Below, one piece after another: positions 18,142 to 25,947 of a stretch of DNA of 64,000 nucleotides. The notes beneath the pieces were generated by a model, which worked only from the letters and a program-made list of their open reading frames with translations, ran no database searches and had not been told where the DNA came from. A program made the position numbers and the translations under genes. Each line of letters begins with the position of its first letter. Position 1 is the stretch's first letter. This stretch comes from an uncultured Erythrobacter sp. (GTDB taxonomy: Bacteria > Pseudomonadota > Alphaproteobacteria > Sphingomonadales > Sphingomonadaceae), in the NCBI RefSeq assembly GCF_947492365.1, contig NZ_CANLMB010000001.1, positions 124,001 to 188,000 on the forward strand, written 5' to 3'.

Positions 18142-18827
18142 CAGAGGATGCACAGAACGTCCCTGACGAGGTCGAACGCGGGCTAGAAGCGACGCTTTTT
18201 GCCGCAGACGAGCCGCTAAGCGTCGAACAGATTGCCGCGCATCTGGGCGATCTGGAAAAGCCGGTGATCCGCGACGCGTTGCAAGCTTTGCAAGCGCATT
18301 ATGCCAATCGCGGCGTGCAATTGGTGGAGCGCGGGAAGCGCTGGCATTTCGAGACAGCCGCCGACATGGCGCATCTCCTGCGCCGCGAAAAGGAGCAGGT
18401 CCGCAGGCTCAGCCGTGCAGCGACCGAAGTGCTTGCCATCATCGCCTATCACGAGCCGGTGAGCCGCGCGGAAATCGAATCGATCCGCGGTGTGCAGACC
18501 AGCACTGGCACGCTCGATGTGCTGATGGAGGCAGGCTGGATCAAGCTCGCGGGCCGCCGCGAAGTGCCCGGCCGCCCCGTGATCTATGCGACCACTCCAG
18601 AATTCCTCGACCATTTCGGCCTCGAATCGCGCCGCGATCTTCCCGGCATGGACGAGCTGAAAGCGACCGGCCTGCTCGATCCGGTTGACGACGCGTTTGA
18701 GGAGGCAATGGGCGGGTCGGACGATGAAGCAGCGGCGGAAGAGACAGAATCGCAGGATTGCGAAGCCGTTGAAGAGGACGCACCTGACACGCCGGAGATG
18801 GACGCCGAAGAGGGCACGCAGGGTTAG
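18138..18827 (+). CDS. scpB: Segregation and condensation protein B
   Basis: A 229-residue protein from a GTG start inside the scpA stop (GTGA). It has two winged-helix domains: an N-terminal one (about 9-85: RGLEATLFAADEPLSVEQIA, GVQLVERGKRWHFETA) and the conserved second one (RLSRAATEVLAIIAYHEPVSRAEIE ... GTLDVLMEAGWIK). The last 45 residues are very acidic and likely disordered. ScpB dimers bind the ScpA kleisin. The tat genes follow after 99 bases. Confidence 0.95.
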   Translation: MTEDAQNVPDEVERGLEATLFAADEPLSVEQIAAHLGDLEKPVIRDALQALQAHYANRGVQLVERGKRWHFETAADMAHLLRREKEQVRRLSRAATEVLAIIAYHEPVSRAEIESIRGVQTSTGTLDVLMEAGWIKLAGRREVPGRPVIYATTPEFLDHFGLESRRDLPGMDELKATGLLDPVDDAFEEAMGGSDDEAAAEETESQDCEAVEEDAPDTPEMDAEEGTQG

Positions 18828-18926
18828 AAATTTCCGCCTAAGTCACGTGCGACTGGCGCGAGCGGGTCTTCATGCCTATATTCAGGTCAAGACACCCCCC
18901 GAAAGGGCAATTGAGAGAGACTTCGC

Positions 18927-19163
18927 ATGGGCATCGGCTGGCCTCAACTTCTGATTATCGCGCTCGTTATCCTCGTCCTTTTCGGGCGCGGGCGAATTGC
19001 TGAGATGATGGGCGACTTCGGCAAGGGTATTTCGAGCTTCAAGAAGGGCATGACCGAGGACGATAGCGCAAGCGAAGCGTCCAAGGCCCAGATCGAAGCA
19101 CCGGCAAAGGACGCCGCTTCTGCCGAGACGAAGGCTAGCGAAAAGAGCGAAACTCCCAGCTGA
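18927..19163 (+). CDS. tatA: Sec-independent (Tat) translocase subunit TatA
   Basis: A 78-residue protein with an N-terminal membrane helix (about residues 5-20), the TatA hinge [17 protein letters not shown] and amphipathic helix, then a charged Ala/Glu/Lys tail. TatA polymerises to form the pathway for folded twin-arginine proteins. It starts an evident tatA-tatB-tatC group 43 bases before tatB. The GAGAGA site upstream supports the ATG at 18927. Confidence 0.96.
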   Translation: MGIGWPQLLIIALVILVLFGRGRIAEMMGDFGKGISSFKKGMTEDDSASEASKAQIEAPAKDAASAETKASEKSETPS

Positions 19164-19206
19164 TCCATTCGCAGTCGCGCTTTAGGGCGCGCTCCAAAGG
19201 CACTCC

Positions 19207-19596
19207 ATGTTCGATATCGGCTTTCAGGAACTGCTGGTCATTGTGATCGTCGCGGTCCTTGTGATCGGGCCGAAAGAGCTTCCGCTCGCGCTGCGCACTG
19301 CCGGGCGCTGGATTGGCAAAGTGCGCAAGGTTTCTGCCCATTTCCGCACCGGTCTCGATGCCATGGTGCGCGAGGCTGAACTCGAAGACATGGAAAAAAA
19401 GTGGAAGGCGCAGAACGAGGCGATCATGAAGCGCTCTGCCGCTTCCAGCGAGGCCGAGGCGGGTGAGCCGGTCATGACCGGACCGCCTCCGGTAAGCACT
19501 GAGCCCAACGCCAAGGCTGTGCCCCCCAAGCCTCCCGAAACGCCGCCTGGTGATGGCGCTCCATCTAAGCCTGCGCCATCCAAGGATGCGGAATAG
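19207..19596 (+). CDS. tatB: Sec-independent (Tat) translocase subunit TatB
   Basis: A 129-residue protein starting MFDIGFQELLVIVIVAVLVI, with the TatB-typical acidic residue in the helix (GFQE) and the hinge GPKELPLALRTAG. An amphipathic helix (to about residue 75) and a Pro/Ala-rich tail follow. TatB and TatC together recognise twin-arginine signal peptides. Its stop codon is directly followed by the tatC start. Confidence 0.96.
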   Translation: MFDIGFQELLVIVIVAVLVIGPKELPLALRTAGRWIGKVRKVSAHFRTGLDAMVREAELEDMEKKWKAQNEAIMKRSAASSEAEAGEPVMTGPPPVSTEPNAKAVPPKPPETPPGDGAPSKPAPSKDAE

Positions 19597-20412
19597 ATGG
19601 CGTTTGAAGTCAAGGATATCGACGAAAGCCGCGCGCCGCTGCTCGACCATCTGATCGAGCTGCGAACACGGCTTGTGCGCGCTGTGATTGCGCTGATGAT
19701 CGGCTTTGCGGTGTGCTTTTATTATGCCGACCCGATCCTGGGTTATCTTGTTCAGCCACTGAAAGACGCCTTTCCTGACGGGGAGGGGCAGTTGATCTTC
19801 ACCAAGCTGCCTGAAATCTTCTTCGTCGAGCTGAAAGTTGGCCTGTTTGCCGGATTCATGCTGAGCTTTCCGATCATTGCAAACCAGCTCTGGGCATTTG
19901 TCGCGCCGGGGCTTTATGCCAATGAGAAAAAGGCCTTTCTGCCCTTCCTTATTGCAACGCCGGTGCTGTTCCTAGGCGGAGCTGCACTTGCCTATTATGT
20001 CGTGATGCCCACCGCGTTTCGTTGGTTCCTCGGTTTTGGAGGAGAGGCTGGCGGGCTTCAGGTGCAGGCGCTTCCGGCGGCAGGTGACTATCTCAGCCTG
20101 GTGATGCAGTTCATTCTAGCCTTCGGGCTGACATTTCTGCTGCCTGTCTTGCTGATGCTGCTCCACCGCGCTGGCATCGTGACGCGGTCACAGCTCGCTG
20201 GCGCGCGGCGCTATGTCATTGTTGGCGTGGTCGCGCTTGCGGCGATAGTGACACCGCCTGATCCGGGCAGTCAGGTCATTCTTGCGCTGCCGCTATTGGT
20301 TCTGTTCGAAGGCTCGCTGCTCCTGATGCGGTTTCAGGAGCGGGGTTCGCGCAAGCAGGCTGAGGTTGATGCCGATCAATCCGCAGAGGACAATGCTCTG
20401 ACTGGCAAATAG
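19597..20412 (+). CDS. tatC: Sec-independent (Tat) translocase subunit TatC
   Basis: A 271-residue polytopic membrane protein with six hydrophobic helices. Conserved TatC elements are visible: LLDHLIELRTRLVRA at the N-terminus, FTKLPEIFFVELKVGLFAG, the FVAPGLYANEKKAF loop and TPPDPGSQVILALPLLVLFE. It is the receptor of the Tat translocase in the inner membrane. The C-terminal tail is charged. A hairpin terminator follows and separates it from a convergent small gene. Confidence 0.97.
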   Translation: MAFEVKDIDESRAPLLDHLIELRTRLVRAVIALMIGFAVCFYYADPILGYLVQPLKDAFPDGEGQLIFTKLPEIFFVELKVGLFAGFMLSFPIIANQLWAFVAPGLYANEKKAFLPFLIATPVLFLGGAALAYYVVMPTAFRWFLGFGGEAGGLQVQALPAAGDYLSLVMQFILAFGLTFLLPVLLMLLHRAGIVTRSQLAGARRYVIVGVVALAAIVTPPDPGSQVILALPLLVLFEGSLLLMRFQERGSRKQAEVDADQSAEDNALTGK

Positions 20413-20432
20413 GAAAAGAGCTTGCCTGCTCT

Positions 20433-20470
20433 GACAAAAGAAAAGGGCCCCGTAATCGAGGCCCTTTGAG
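20433..20470. terminator. Bidirectional terminator between tatC and the small secreted protein gene
   Basis: An 8-bp perfect stem (20442-20449 aaagggcc and 20460-20467 ggcccttt) has a 10-base loop. On the minus strand it is followed by ttttcttttg, a good U tract for the small gene at 20493-20714. On the plus strand it serves tatC less strongly. Confidence 0.8.
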
Positions 20471-20492
20471 GAAGTTCCAGAAGACGAGAAAG

Positions 20493-20714
20493 TTACGGGC
20501 TGGTCGGCGTGTCATCATCATTGCTGGAGGCGACGATGATTCCGCCGACAACCGCGGCTGCACCAAGGATTGCAAAAAGGTAGGACGCGTTGCCTTCAAG
20601 TTCGCTCTCACCTTCAAGCGGCGCGCTGGCGCGTTCGAATGCGGCTTCAGCAATGGCAGGCGATGCCATGAGCGAGAGCGCTCCTGCAGCGAGGGCGATG
20701 GTGCGAATTTTCAT
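20493..20714 (-). CDS. Small exported or membrane protein of unknown function
   Basis: A 73-residue protein with a signal-peptide-like N-terminus (MKIRTIALAAGALSLMASPA, likely cut after AIA), a short acidic mature segment (about 23-43) and a hydrophobic helix (about 44-61, FAILGAAAVVGGIIVA), ending in an Asp/Thr-rich tail. A strong AAGGAG site precedes the ATG and a good terminator follows, so it is probably a monocistronic, well-expressed gene. I do not recognise a family. It converges on tatC. Confidence 0.75.
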   Translation of the reverse strand: MKIRTIALAAGALSLMASPAIAEAAFERASAPLEGESELEGNASYLFAILGAAAVVGGIIVASSNDDDTPTSP

Positions 20715-20868
20715 CGATTGGTCTCCTTGGGGGTCACTTATAAAGCGTTTTGTTCTGCCAGAATTGCGAACGGGCGCGCCCGCAAAGCATTAGCTTGAAC
20801 GCACGAGATACCAAAAAATCACGTTAATTCAAGTACCTACGCAGTAGTACGTAGTCTGGCCTCCGAAT

Positions 20869-20896
20869 CCCGTTAAGGAGAAATCTTGCTAACGGG
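20869..20896. other. Inverted repeat across the end of the amidohydrolase gene
   Basis: CCCGTTA (20869-20875) and TAACGGG (20890-20896) form a 7-bp stem around 14 bases and include the stop codon of the minus-strand amidohydrolase gene. There is no U tract, so it is a weak candidate for mRNA end protection or a factor-dependent terminator. Confidence 0.3.
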
Positions 20897-22544
20897 CGAA
20901 GACGCGCTGGCCGCCTACCCAGACTTCGCGGATTTCGGTTTCTCGGATGTCGGTGGGCGAAGCAAGCATCGGATCGCGGTCGACGAAAAGGAAGTCTGCG
21001 CGCTCGCCCGGGATCAAACGCCCGAATCGCCCATCTGCGAAACCGGCAAAAGCTGCGTCCGATGTGAAGGCGGCGAGTGCCTGTTGGCGGTTGATCGCTT
21101 CTTGCGAGCGCCAGCCGCCAAAGGGCTGACCATCCGCATCCGTCCGGCTGATCGCAACCGCGAGGCCGGCAAATGCGTCTGCAGGTTCAACCGGAGCATC
21201 CGAGCCGAATGCCAGCCGCCCTCCAACTTCGAGCACGCTGCGCCAGGCATAGGCGCCGCCCAGCCGGTCTTCGCCCAGCCGGGCTTCTGCCATTGTGCGG
21301 TCCGAGGTTTGGTGGAGGGGCTGCATCGAAGCGATCACCCCGTGTTCGCCAAATCTGGCAAGGTCTTCGACATCGACAATCTGCGCATGTTCGATCCGCC
21401 AGCGCCGGTCGCCGGTATAGGTTTCTGACAGCTCCGCAATGGCGAGCAATACGTCCGCATTCGCAGCATCGCCGATGGCGTGGACGGCGGTCTGGAAATT
21501 GTTGAGCGCGGCGAGGCTCATCCGGTTGCGCAGCTGCGCGGGCGTGATGAGCGCAAGGCCGCTTGTACCCGGCTCGTCGTCATAGGGTTCTTTCAGGATC
21601 GCCCCGCGTGAGCCGAGCGCGCCGTCGACATAGATCTTGATCCCGCCCATGCGCAGCCGGTCTTCGTAAAGCCATGGGGTCGGACCCGGGCCGCCGATCA
21701 GCTCCATCGATTCAACCGAATTGGCATAAGCCATGATCCGGATGCGCAAGGTTCCGTTGTCGCCCGCGCGGCGGAAAGTCTGCCAGTCCTCTATCCCGAT
21801 GCCCATATCGGCAACCGCGGTAATGCCATTGGCGAGCAAGCGCTCCTGAGCCATGGCAAGCGCGGCGTCGCGGTCTTCGGGTCGAGGGGCGGGAACGATG
21901 GAATTGACGAGTGTTTCGGCATTGTCGACGAACACGCCTTCAGGTGCGCCACTGGCGGTGCGGATGATGCGTCCGCCTTCAGGATCGCGGGTTTCGGCTG
22001 TGACCCCAGCTTCCTCGATCGCCATCGTGTTGGCCCAGCTCGCATGGCCATCGACGCGGCTCAGCCAGACCGGGCGATCCGAAACGACGGCATCCAATTC
22101 AGCGGCGGTGGGGAAGCGGCCAAGGCCCCATTTCTCCTGATTCCAGCCGCGACCCAATATCCATGGTCGTCCAGGGTTTTCCTCGGCGAACAGGGCGATC
22201 TTGGCGAGCGCTTCTTCGAGGCTGTTCGTGTCGGACAAGTCCAGCGTAAGCGCGCCAACGCCGATTCCCATCACATGGACATGCGCGTCAATCATGCCCG
22301 GCAGCATGACCTGACCTGCGCCATCCATTGCAAAGTCGATATCTTCGGGGCGTTCCTCGCCGCGTTCGAGCGTGTGGGTAATGATGCCGTCATCGTCGAA
22401 GACGAGGCTGGTGAAGCGCTTCACGTCGCCGTTCTCGTCGATCGTGACGCCATCGACATTATAGACGAGCGTGTCGGCAAGCACTGGGCTTGCGATCAGC
22501 GCGGCGCCAAACATAAGCGGAGCTGCCAGAAGGGTGCGGATCAT
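20889..22544 (-). CDS. Exported amidohydrolase, YtcJ-like
   Basis: A protein of about 551 residues from the ATG at 22544, which opens a clean signal peptide (MIRTLLAAPLMFGAALIASP, cut near VLADT). A GTG at 22556 overlapping the upstream stop is an alternative start. Metal-site motifs of the amidohydrolase superfamily are present: DAHVHVMGIG, GGIKIYVDGALGSRGA, AVHAIGDAAN, RIEHAQIV and FGSDAPVEP. The composition follows YtcJ/DUF amidohydrolases such as N-substituted formamide deformylases. The exported location is inferred and the substrate unknown. It is probably co-transcribed with the dehydrogenase gene upstream. Confidence 0.85.
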   Translation of the reverse strand: MIRTLLAAPLMFGAALIASPVLADTLVYNVDGVTIDENGDVKRFTSLVFDDDGIITHTLERGEERPEDIDFAMDGAGQVMLPGMIDAHVHVMGIGVGALTLDLSDTNSLEEALAKIALFAEENPGRPWILGRGWNQEKWGLGRFPTAAELDAVVSDRPVWLSRVDGHASWANTMAIEEAGVTAETRDPEGGRIIRTASGAPEGVFVDNAETLVNSIVPAPRPEDRDAALAMAQERLLANGITAVADMGIGIEDWQTFRRAGDNGTLRIRIMAYANSVESMELIGGPGPTPWLYEDRLRMGGIKIYVDGALGSRGAILKEPYDDEPGTSGLALITPAQLRNRMSLAALNNFQTAVHAIGDAANADVLLAIAELSETYTGDRRWRIEHAQIVDVEDLARFGEHGVIASMQPLHQTSDRTMAEARLGEDRLGGAYAWRSVLEVGGRLAFGSDAPVEPADAFAGLAVAISRTDADGQPFGGWRSQEAINRQQALAAFTSDAAFAGFADGRFGRLIPGERADFLFVDRDPMLASPTDIRETEIREVWVGGQRVFAR

Positions 22545-22552
22545 GCAGGTTC

Positions 22553-23479
22553 TCACTTGGAATTGGGAGCTTTGGGAAGGCGCGTTATGAGCGCGCTCGT
22601 GTCGTGCCGCGCGCCGCCATTGGCTTGCACGTCGGCATAGAATTGATCGACCAGCGCGGTGATCGGCGAACTCAGTCCGAGGCGATTGGCCTCGCCTAGC
22701 GCATAGCCCAGATCCTTGCGCATCCAGTCAATCGCAAAGCCGAAATCGAACGTGTCGGCGGTCATGCTCGCCCAGCGATTGTCCATCTGCCAGCTTTGCG
22801 CCGCGCCGCCGGCAATCGCTTGATAGGTCTTTTCAAGGTCAAGCCCTGCGCCCTGCGCAAGCCGGATCGCTTCCGAAAGTCCGCCCAAAATACCCGCGAT
22901 GCACATCTGGTTGACCATTTTGGCGGTCTGGCCAGCGCCGGTCGGGCCGACATGAGTGATCGCCTTGGCATAGGGCTGCATTGCGGGCGTAGCGCGCGCC
23001 ATCGCTTCGTCCGATCCGCCGCACATGATCGCAAGCTGGCCATTTTCCGCGCCCGCCTGACCGCCGCTGACGGGCGCATCGACAAAGGCGATGCCTTTGG
23101 CTGCGCATGCCTCTCCCAATTGCCGAGCCATGTCGGCTGAAGTGGTGGTGTGGTCGATCAGCAGGCTGCCTTCGCGCATCGAGGCAAGCACGCCGTTATC
23201 GGCGAGAGTGACGCTGGCGAGATCCTCGTCATTGCCGACGCAAACCATGACGATATCTGCACCCGAGGCGGCTTCGCGCGGGGTATCGGCAAAGGCTACC
23301 TCCAGACCTTCATCAGCCCATAATTGCGCCCATTTGCGCGCGCGCTCAGGCGAACGATTATAGGCGGTAACGCGGTGTCCGGCGTTCTGTCCGGTTCGGG
23401 CCAGATGGCCGGTCATCGGGCCGCCCATCACGCCAAGGCCGATAAACGCTATTGCTTTGCTGTCTGCTGGATCGCTCAT
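22553..23479 (-). CDS. NAD(P)-dependent beta-hydroxyacid dehydrogenase (3-hydroxyisobutyrate dehydrogenase-like)
   Basis: A 308-residue cytoplasmic oxidoreductase. The Rossmann motif is FIGLGVMGGPM (residues 12-22), the substrate-binding motif is DAPVSGGQAGAENGQL (134-149), and the catalytic lysine is Lys187 in GAGQTAKMVNQ. This fits the 3-hydroxyisobutyrate / tartronate-semialdehyde / 6-phosphogluconate-like family; the exact substrate is open. It is divergent from the threonine dehydratase gene by 87 bases and ends just at the amidohydrolase gene start. Confidence 0.88.
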   Translation of the reverse strand: MSDPADSKAIAFIGLGVMGGPMTGHLARTGQNAGHRVTAYNRSPERARKWAQLWADEGLEVAFADTPREAASGADIVMVCVGNDEDLASVTLADNGVLASMREGSLLIDHTTTSADMARQLGEACAAKGIAFVDAPVSGGQAGAENGQLAIMCGGSDEAMARATPAMQPYAKAITHVGPTGAGQTAKMVNQMCIAGILGGLSEAIRLAQGAGLDLEKTYQAIAGGAAQSWQMDNRWASMTADTFDFGFAIDWMRKDLGYALGEANRLGLSSPITALVDQFYADVQANGGARHDTSALITRLPKAPNSK

Positions 23480-23566
23480 TGGCAGCCACGCCTAATGCGA
23501 TTTGCACCGATTGCCAACGGAATCGAATTGCCCTTACGCATAGGAAGCCTTAGGTGCGCGGGCACT

Positions 23567-24820
23567 ATGAATGCCCCAGACAACAGCCTTTCGCCCGCTC
23601 CGACACCAGCGGACCTGACCATCGACGATGTGCGTGCAGCTGCGCAGCGCATTGACGGCGCGGTGGTCAAGACGCCGATGATGCATTCGATCACCCTGTC
23701 GGAGATTACTGGCGCGGATATCTGGCTGAAGTTTGAGAACCTGCAATTCACCGCCGCCTATAAAGAGCGCGGCGCGCTCAATGCTTTGCTGCAATTGACC
23801 GAAGAGCAGCGCAATCGCGGTGTGATCGCGGCCTCGGCCGGCAACCATTCGCAGGGGCTTTCCTATCACGGCACCCGTCTGGGCGTTCCTGTCACCATCG
23901 TCATGCCCAAGACCACGCCGACGGTGAAGGTCATGCAGACCGAGAGCGTGGGCGGCAATGTCGTCCTTCACGGCGAAACATTTGACGATGCCAATGCCCA
24001 TGCGCGCGAGCTGGAAATTGAGCGCGGGTTGACCTTTGTCCATCCCTTCGACGATCCGCAGATCGCGGCAGGGCAGGGCACGGTTGCGCTCGAAATGCTT
24101 GAGGTGAAGCCTGATCTCAATTGTCTTGTTACGCCGATCGGCGGGGGCGGTCTGATTTCGGGAATGGCAACGGTCGCCCGAGCGCTCAATCCCGATATCG
24201 AAGTGGTTGGCGTTCAGGCAGGCCTATTCCCCAGCATGTTTGCCAAGATCAAGGGTGAAACTCGCGATTGCGGCGGGGACACTCTGGCTGAAGGGATCGC
24301 GGTCAAGAAACCGGGTGAATTCACCAGTCAGGTGATCGCGGAAAGGGTCGACGACATCTTGCTGGTCGACGAGCCGAGCCTTGAAAAGGCCGTTTCGCTG
24401 TTGCTCCAGATTGAGAAAACGGTTGTCGAAGGAGCTGGCGCTGCTGGCCTTGCCGCGGTGCTCGACAATCCGGAGCGCTTCAAAGGCAAGTCGGTCGGGC
24501 TGGTTCTGTGCGGCGGCAATATCGATACGCGGCTGCTCGCCAATGTGTTGCTGCGCGATCTGGCGCGGCAAGGCCGTCTGGCGCGGCTGCGCGTAACCTT
24601 GCAGGATCGCCCCGGCGCGCTGTTCAAAGTCATGCGTCTGTTCGATGCGCACAACGTCAATATCATCGAGATCTATCACCAGCGCATTTTCACGACTCTC
24701 CCTGCCAAGGGCCTCATCACCGATATCGAATGTGAAGCCCGCGATGCCGATCAGGTCGAACGGTTGGTCGCTGCGTTGCGCGATGCGAAATATTCGGTGC
24801 AGGTCGTCGAGCTGAATTAG
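23567..24820 (+). CDS. ilvA: Threonine ammonia-lyase (biosynthetic/catabolic threonine dehydratase with ACT domain)
   Basis: A PLP enzyme of 417 residues that deaminates threonine to 2-oxobutanoate, the first step to isoleucine. The PLP lysine is Lys66 in AAYKERGALNAL. The substrate loop SAGNHSQG (90-97) and the glycine loop TPIGGGGLISGMA are present. The C-terminal about 80 residues form a single ACT-like domain (LRVTLQDRPGALFKVMRLF), so allosteric control is likely. The single-ACT form resembles TdcB/short IlvA proteins; the symbol is given for the reaction. The ATG at 23567 lacks a strong ribosome site; the frame extends upstream into the divergent gene without coding sense. Confidence 0.9.
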   Translation: MNAPDNSLSPAPTPADLTIDDVRAAAQRIDGAVVKTPMMHSITLSEITGADIWLKFENLQFTAAYKERGALNALLQLTEEQRNRGVIAASAGNHSQGLSYHGTRLGVPVTIVMPKTTPTVKVMQTESVGGNVVLHGETFDDANAHARELEIERGLTFVHPFDDPQIAAGQGTVALEMLEVKPDLNCLVTPIGGGGLISGMATVARALNPDIEVVGVQAGLFPSMFAKIKGETRDCGGDTLAEGIAVKKPGEFTSQVIAERVDDILLVDEPSLEKAVSLLLQIEKTVVEGAGAAGLAAVLDNPERFKGKSVGLVLCGGNIDTRLLANVLLRDLARQGRLARLRVTLQDRPGALFKVMRLFDAHNVNIIEIYHQRIFTTLPAKGLITDIECEARDADQVERLVAALRDAKYSVQVVELN

Positions 24821-24983
24821 CTCTTCGTCGATTCGCGCGATTTTACCCCCCGATTAAGTTCGCTTAGCTGGCCTGTCCCACTTCGCGACGCGCGCACGGC
24901 GCTTTGCAAATCTATGGTCCGATCCGGTGGAATTCCGGCCCGTGAAATGTGCAAAGTAACCCCATATTCACCCTGTTTTGTGG

Positions 24984-24998
24984 TTAAGGGTCTTTTAC
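24984..24998. promoter_or_regulatory. Possible CtrA-like site in the 277-base gap before bpt
   Basis: TTAA-N7-TTAC (24984-24998) is one base from the TTAA-N7-TTAA CtrA consensus. The gap 24821-25097 also holds GANTC sites at 24830, 25045 and 25083 but no terminator with a U tract and no RNA that I recognise. Low certainty. Confidence 0.25.
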
Positions 24999-25097
24999 CG
25001 GCCGTGCCAAGAAGGCATAAGAATGTCTTAACGCAGCATCCGGCGATTCCCGTGAAGCGCCTGTGACATTCACCTAGCGAAGGACTCCGCCAAACCC

Positions 25098-25943
25098 GTG
25101 ACGGCACCAATCCGCTTCCCCCGCTTCTTCGTGACAAGCCCTGCGCCTTGCCCCTATTTGCCGGGCAAGAGCGAGCGCAAGGTGTTCACCGAACTCAAGG
25201 GCGCGCATTCGGATCAGTTGAACGAGGCACTTGGCCGGATCGGTTTCCGCCGCAGCCAGACGGTTGCCTATCGCCCTAGCTGCCTTGATTGTCAGGCATG
25301 CGTTTCGGTGCGGGTGGTCGCAAACGAATTCAGGGCATCGAGCACACAGAAGCGTGATATCAAGCGCAACAGCGACCTTGTCGTGACTGAATGCCGCCCC
25401 TGGGCGACGGACGAGCAGTTTGAACTGCTCTCCAAATATCTCGGCATGCGCCATCCCGATGGCGGAATGTCGACCATGGATGAGATGGATTATGCCGACA
25501 TGGTCGAGCATACGCCGGTCACCAGCACCTTGGTTGAATATCGCGAGCCGACCGAAACGGAGGAGCCGGGCCGGTTGGTCGGCGCATGCCTTACGGATCG
25601 CCAGGGCGATGGGCTTTCGATGATCTATTCGTTTTACGATCCCGATCACGAGGAGCGCGCGGGGCTGGGCAATTACATTATCCTCGACCATATCCTGCGC
25701 GCTGCGGATAGCGGATTGCCCTATGTCTATCTGGGCTATTGGGTCGATGGCAGCCCTCGCATGCAGTATAAGGTTCGCTATCGCCCGCTCGAAAAGCTGA
25801 CCCGCGAAGGCTGGCAGCGCATGGGCGAGGATGAGCAGAGCAAACTGATCGCCGCAGCTACAGCACCGCGTGACAAATCTGCTGGCGCAATTGGCGGCGC
25901 AAGGGGTAAGGACGGACAGCCCGTTAAATTCCCTGCGAGTTGA
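25098..25943 (+). CDS. bpt: Aspartate/glutamate leucyltransferase (arginyl-tRNA-protein transferase family)
   Basis: A 281-residue enzyme of the bacterial N-degron pathway that adds leucine to proteins with N-terminal Asp or Glu for ClpS/ClpAP degradation. Family signatures are [18 protein letters not shown] near the start, [21 protein letters not shown] with its conserved cysteines, [28 protein letters not shown], and [20 protein letters not shown]. The start is a GTG preceded by GAAGGA at some distance. Its end touches the tamA gene, whose frame is open back into it. Confidence 0.93.
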   Translation: MTAPIRFPRFFVTSPAPCPYLPGKSERKVFTELKGAHSDQLNEALGRIGFRRSQTVAYRPSCLDCQACVSVRVVANEFRASSTQKRDIKRNSDLVVTECRPWATDEQFELLSKYLGMRHPDGGMSTMDEMDYADMVEHTPVTSTLVEYREPTETEEPGRLVGACLTDRQGDGLSMIYSFYDPDHEERAGLGNYIILDHILRAADSGLPYVYLGYWVDGSPRMQYKVRYRPLEKLTREGWQRMGEDEQSKLIAAATAPRDKSAGAIGGARGKDGQPVKFPAS

Positions 25944-25947
25944 GTTT

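Noticed and set aside
24817..25137. Minus-strand frame filling the gap before bpt
   Set aside because: No ribosome site, no domain, and typical random composition.
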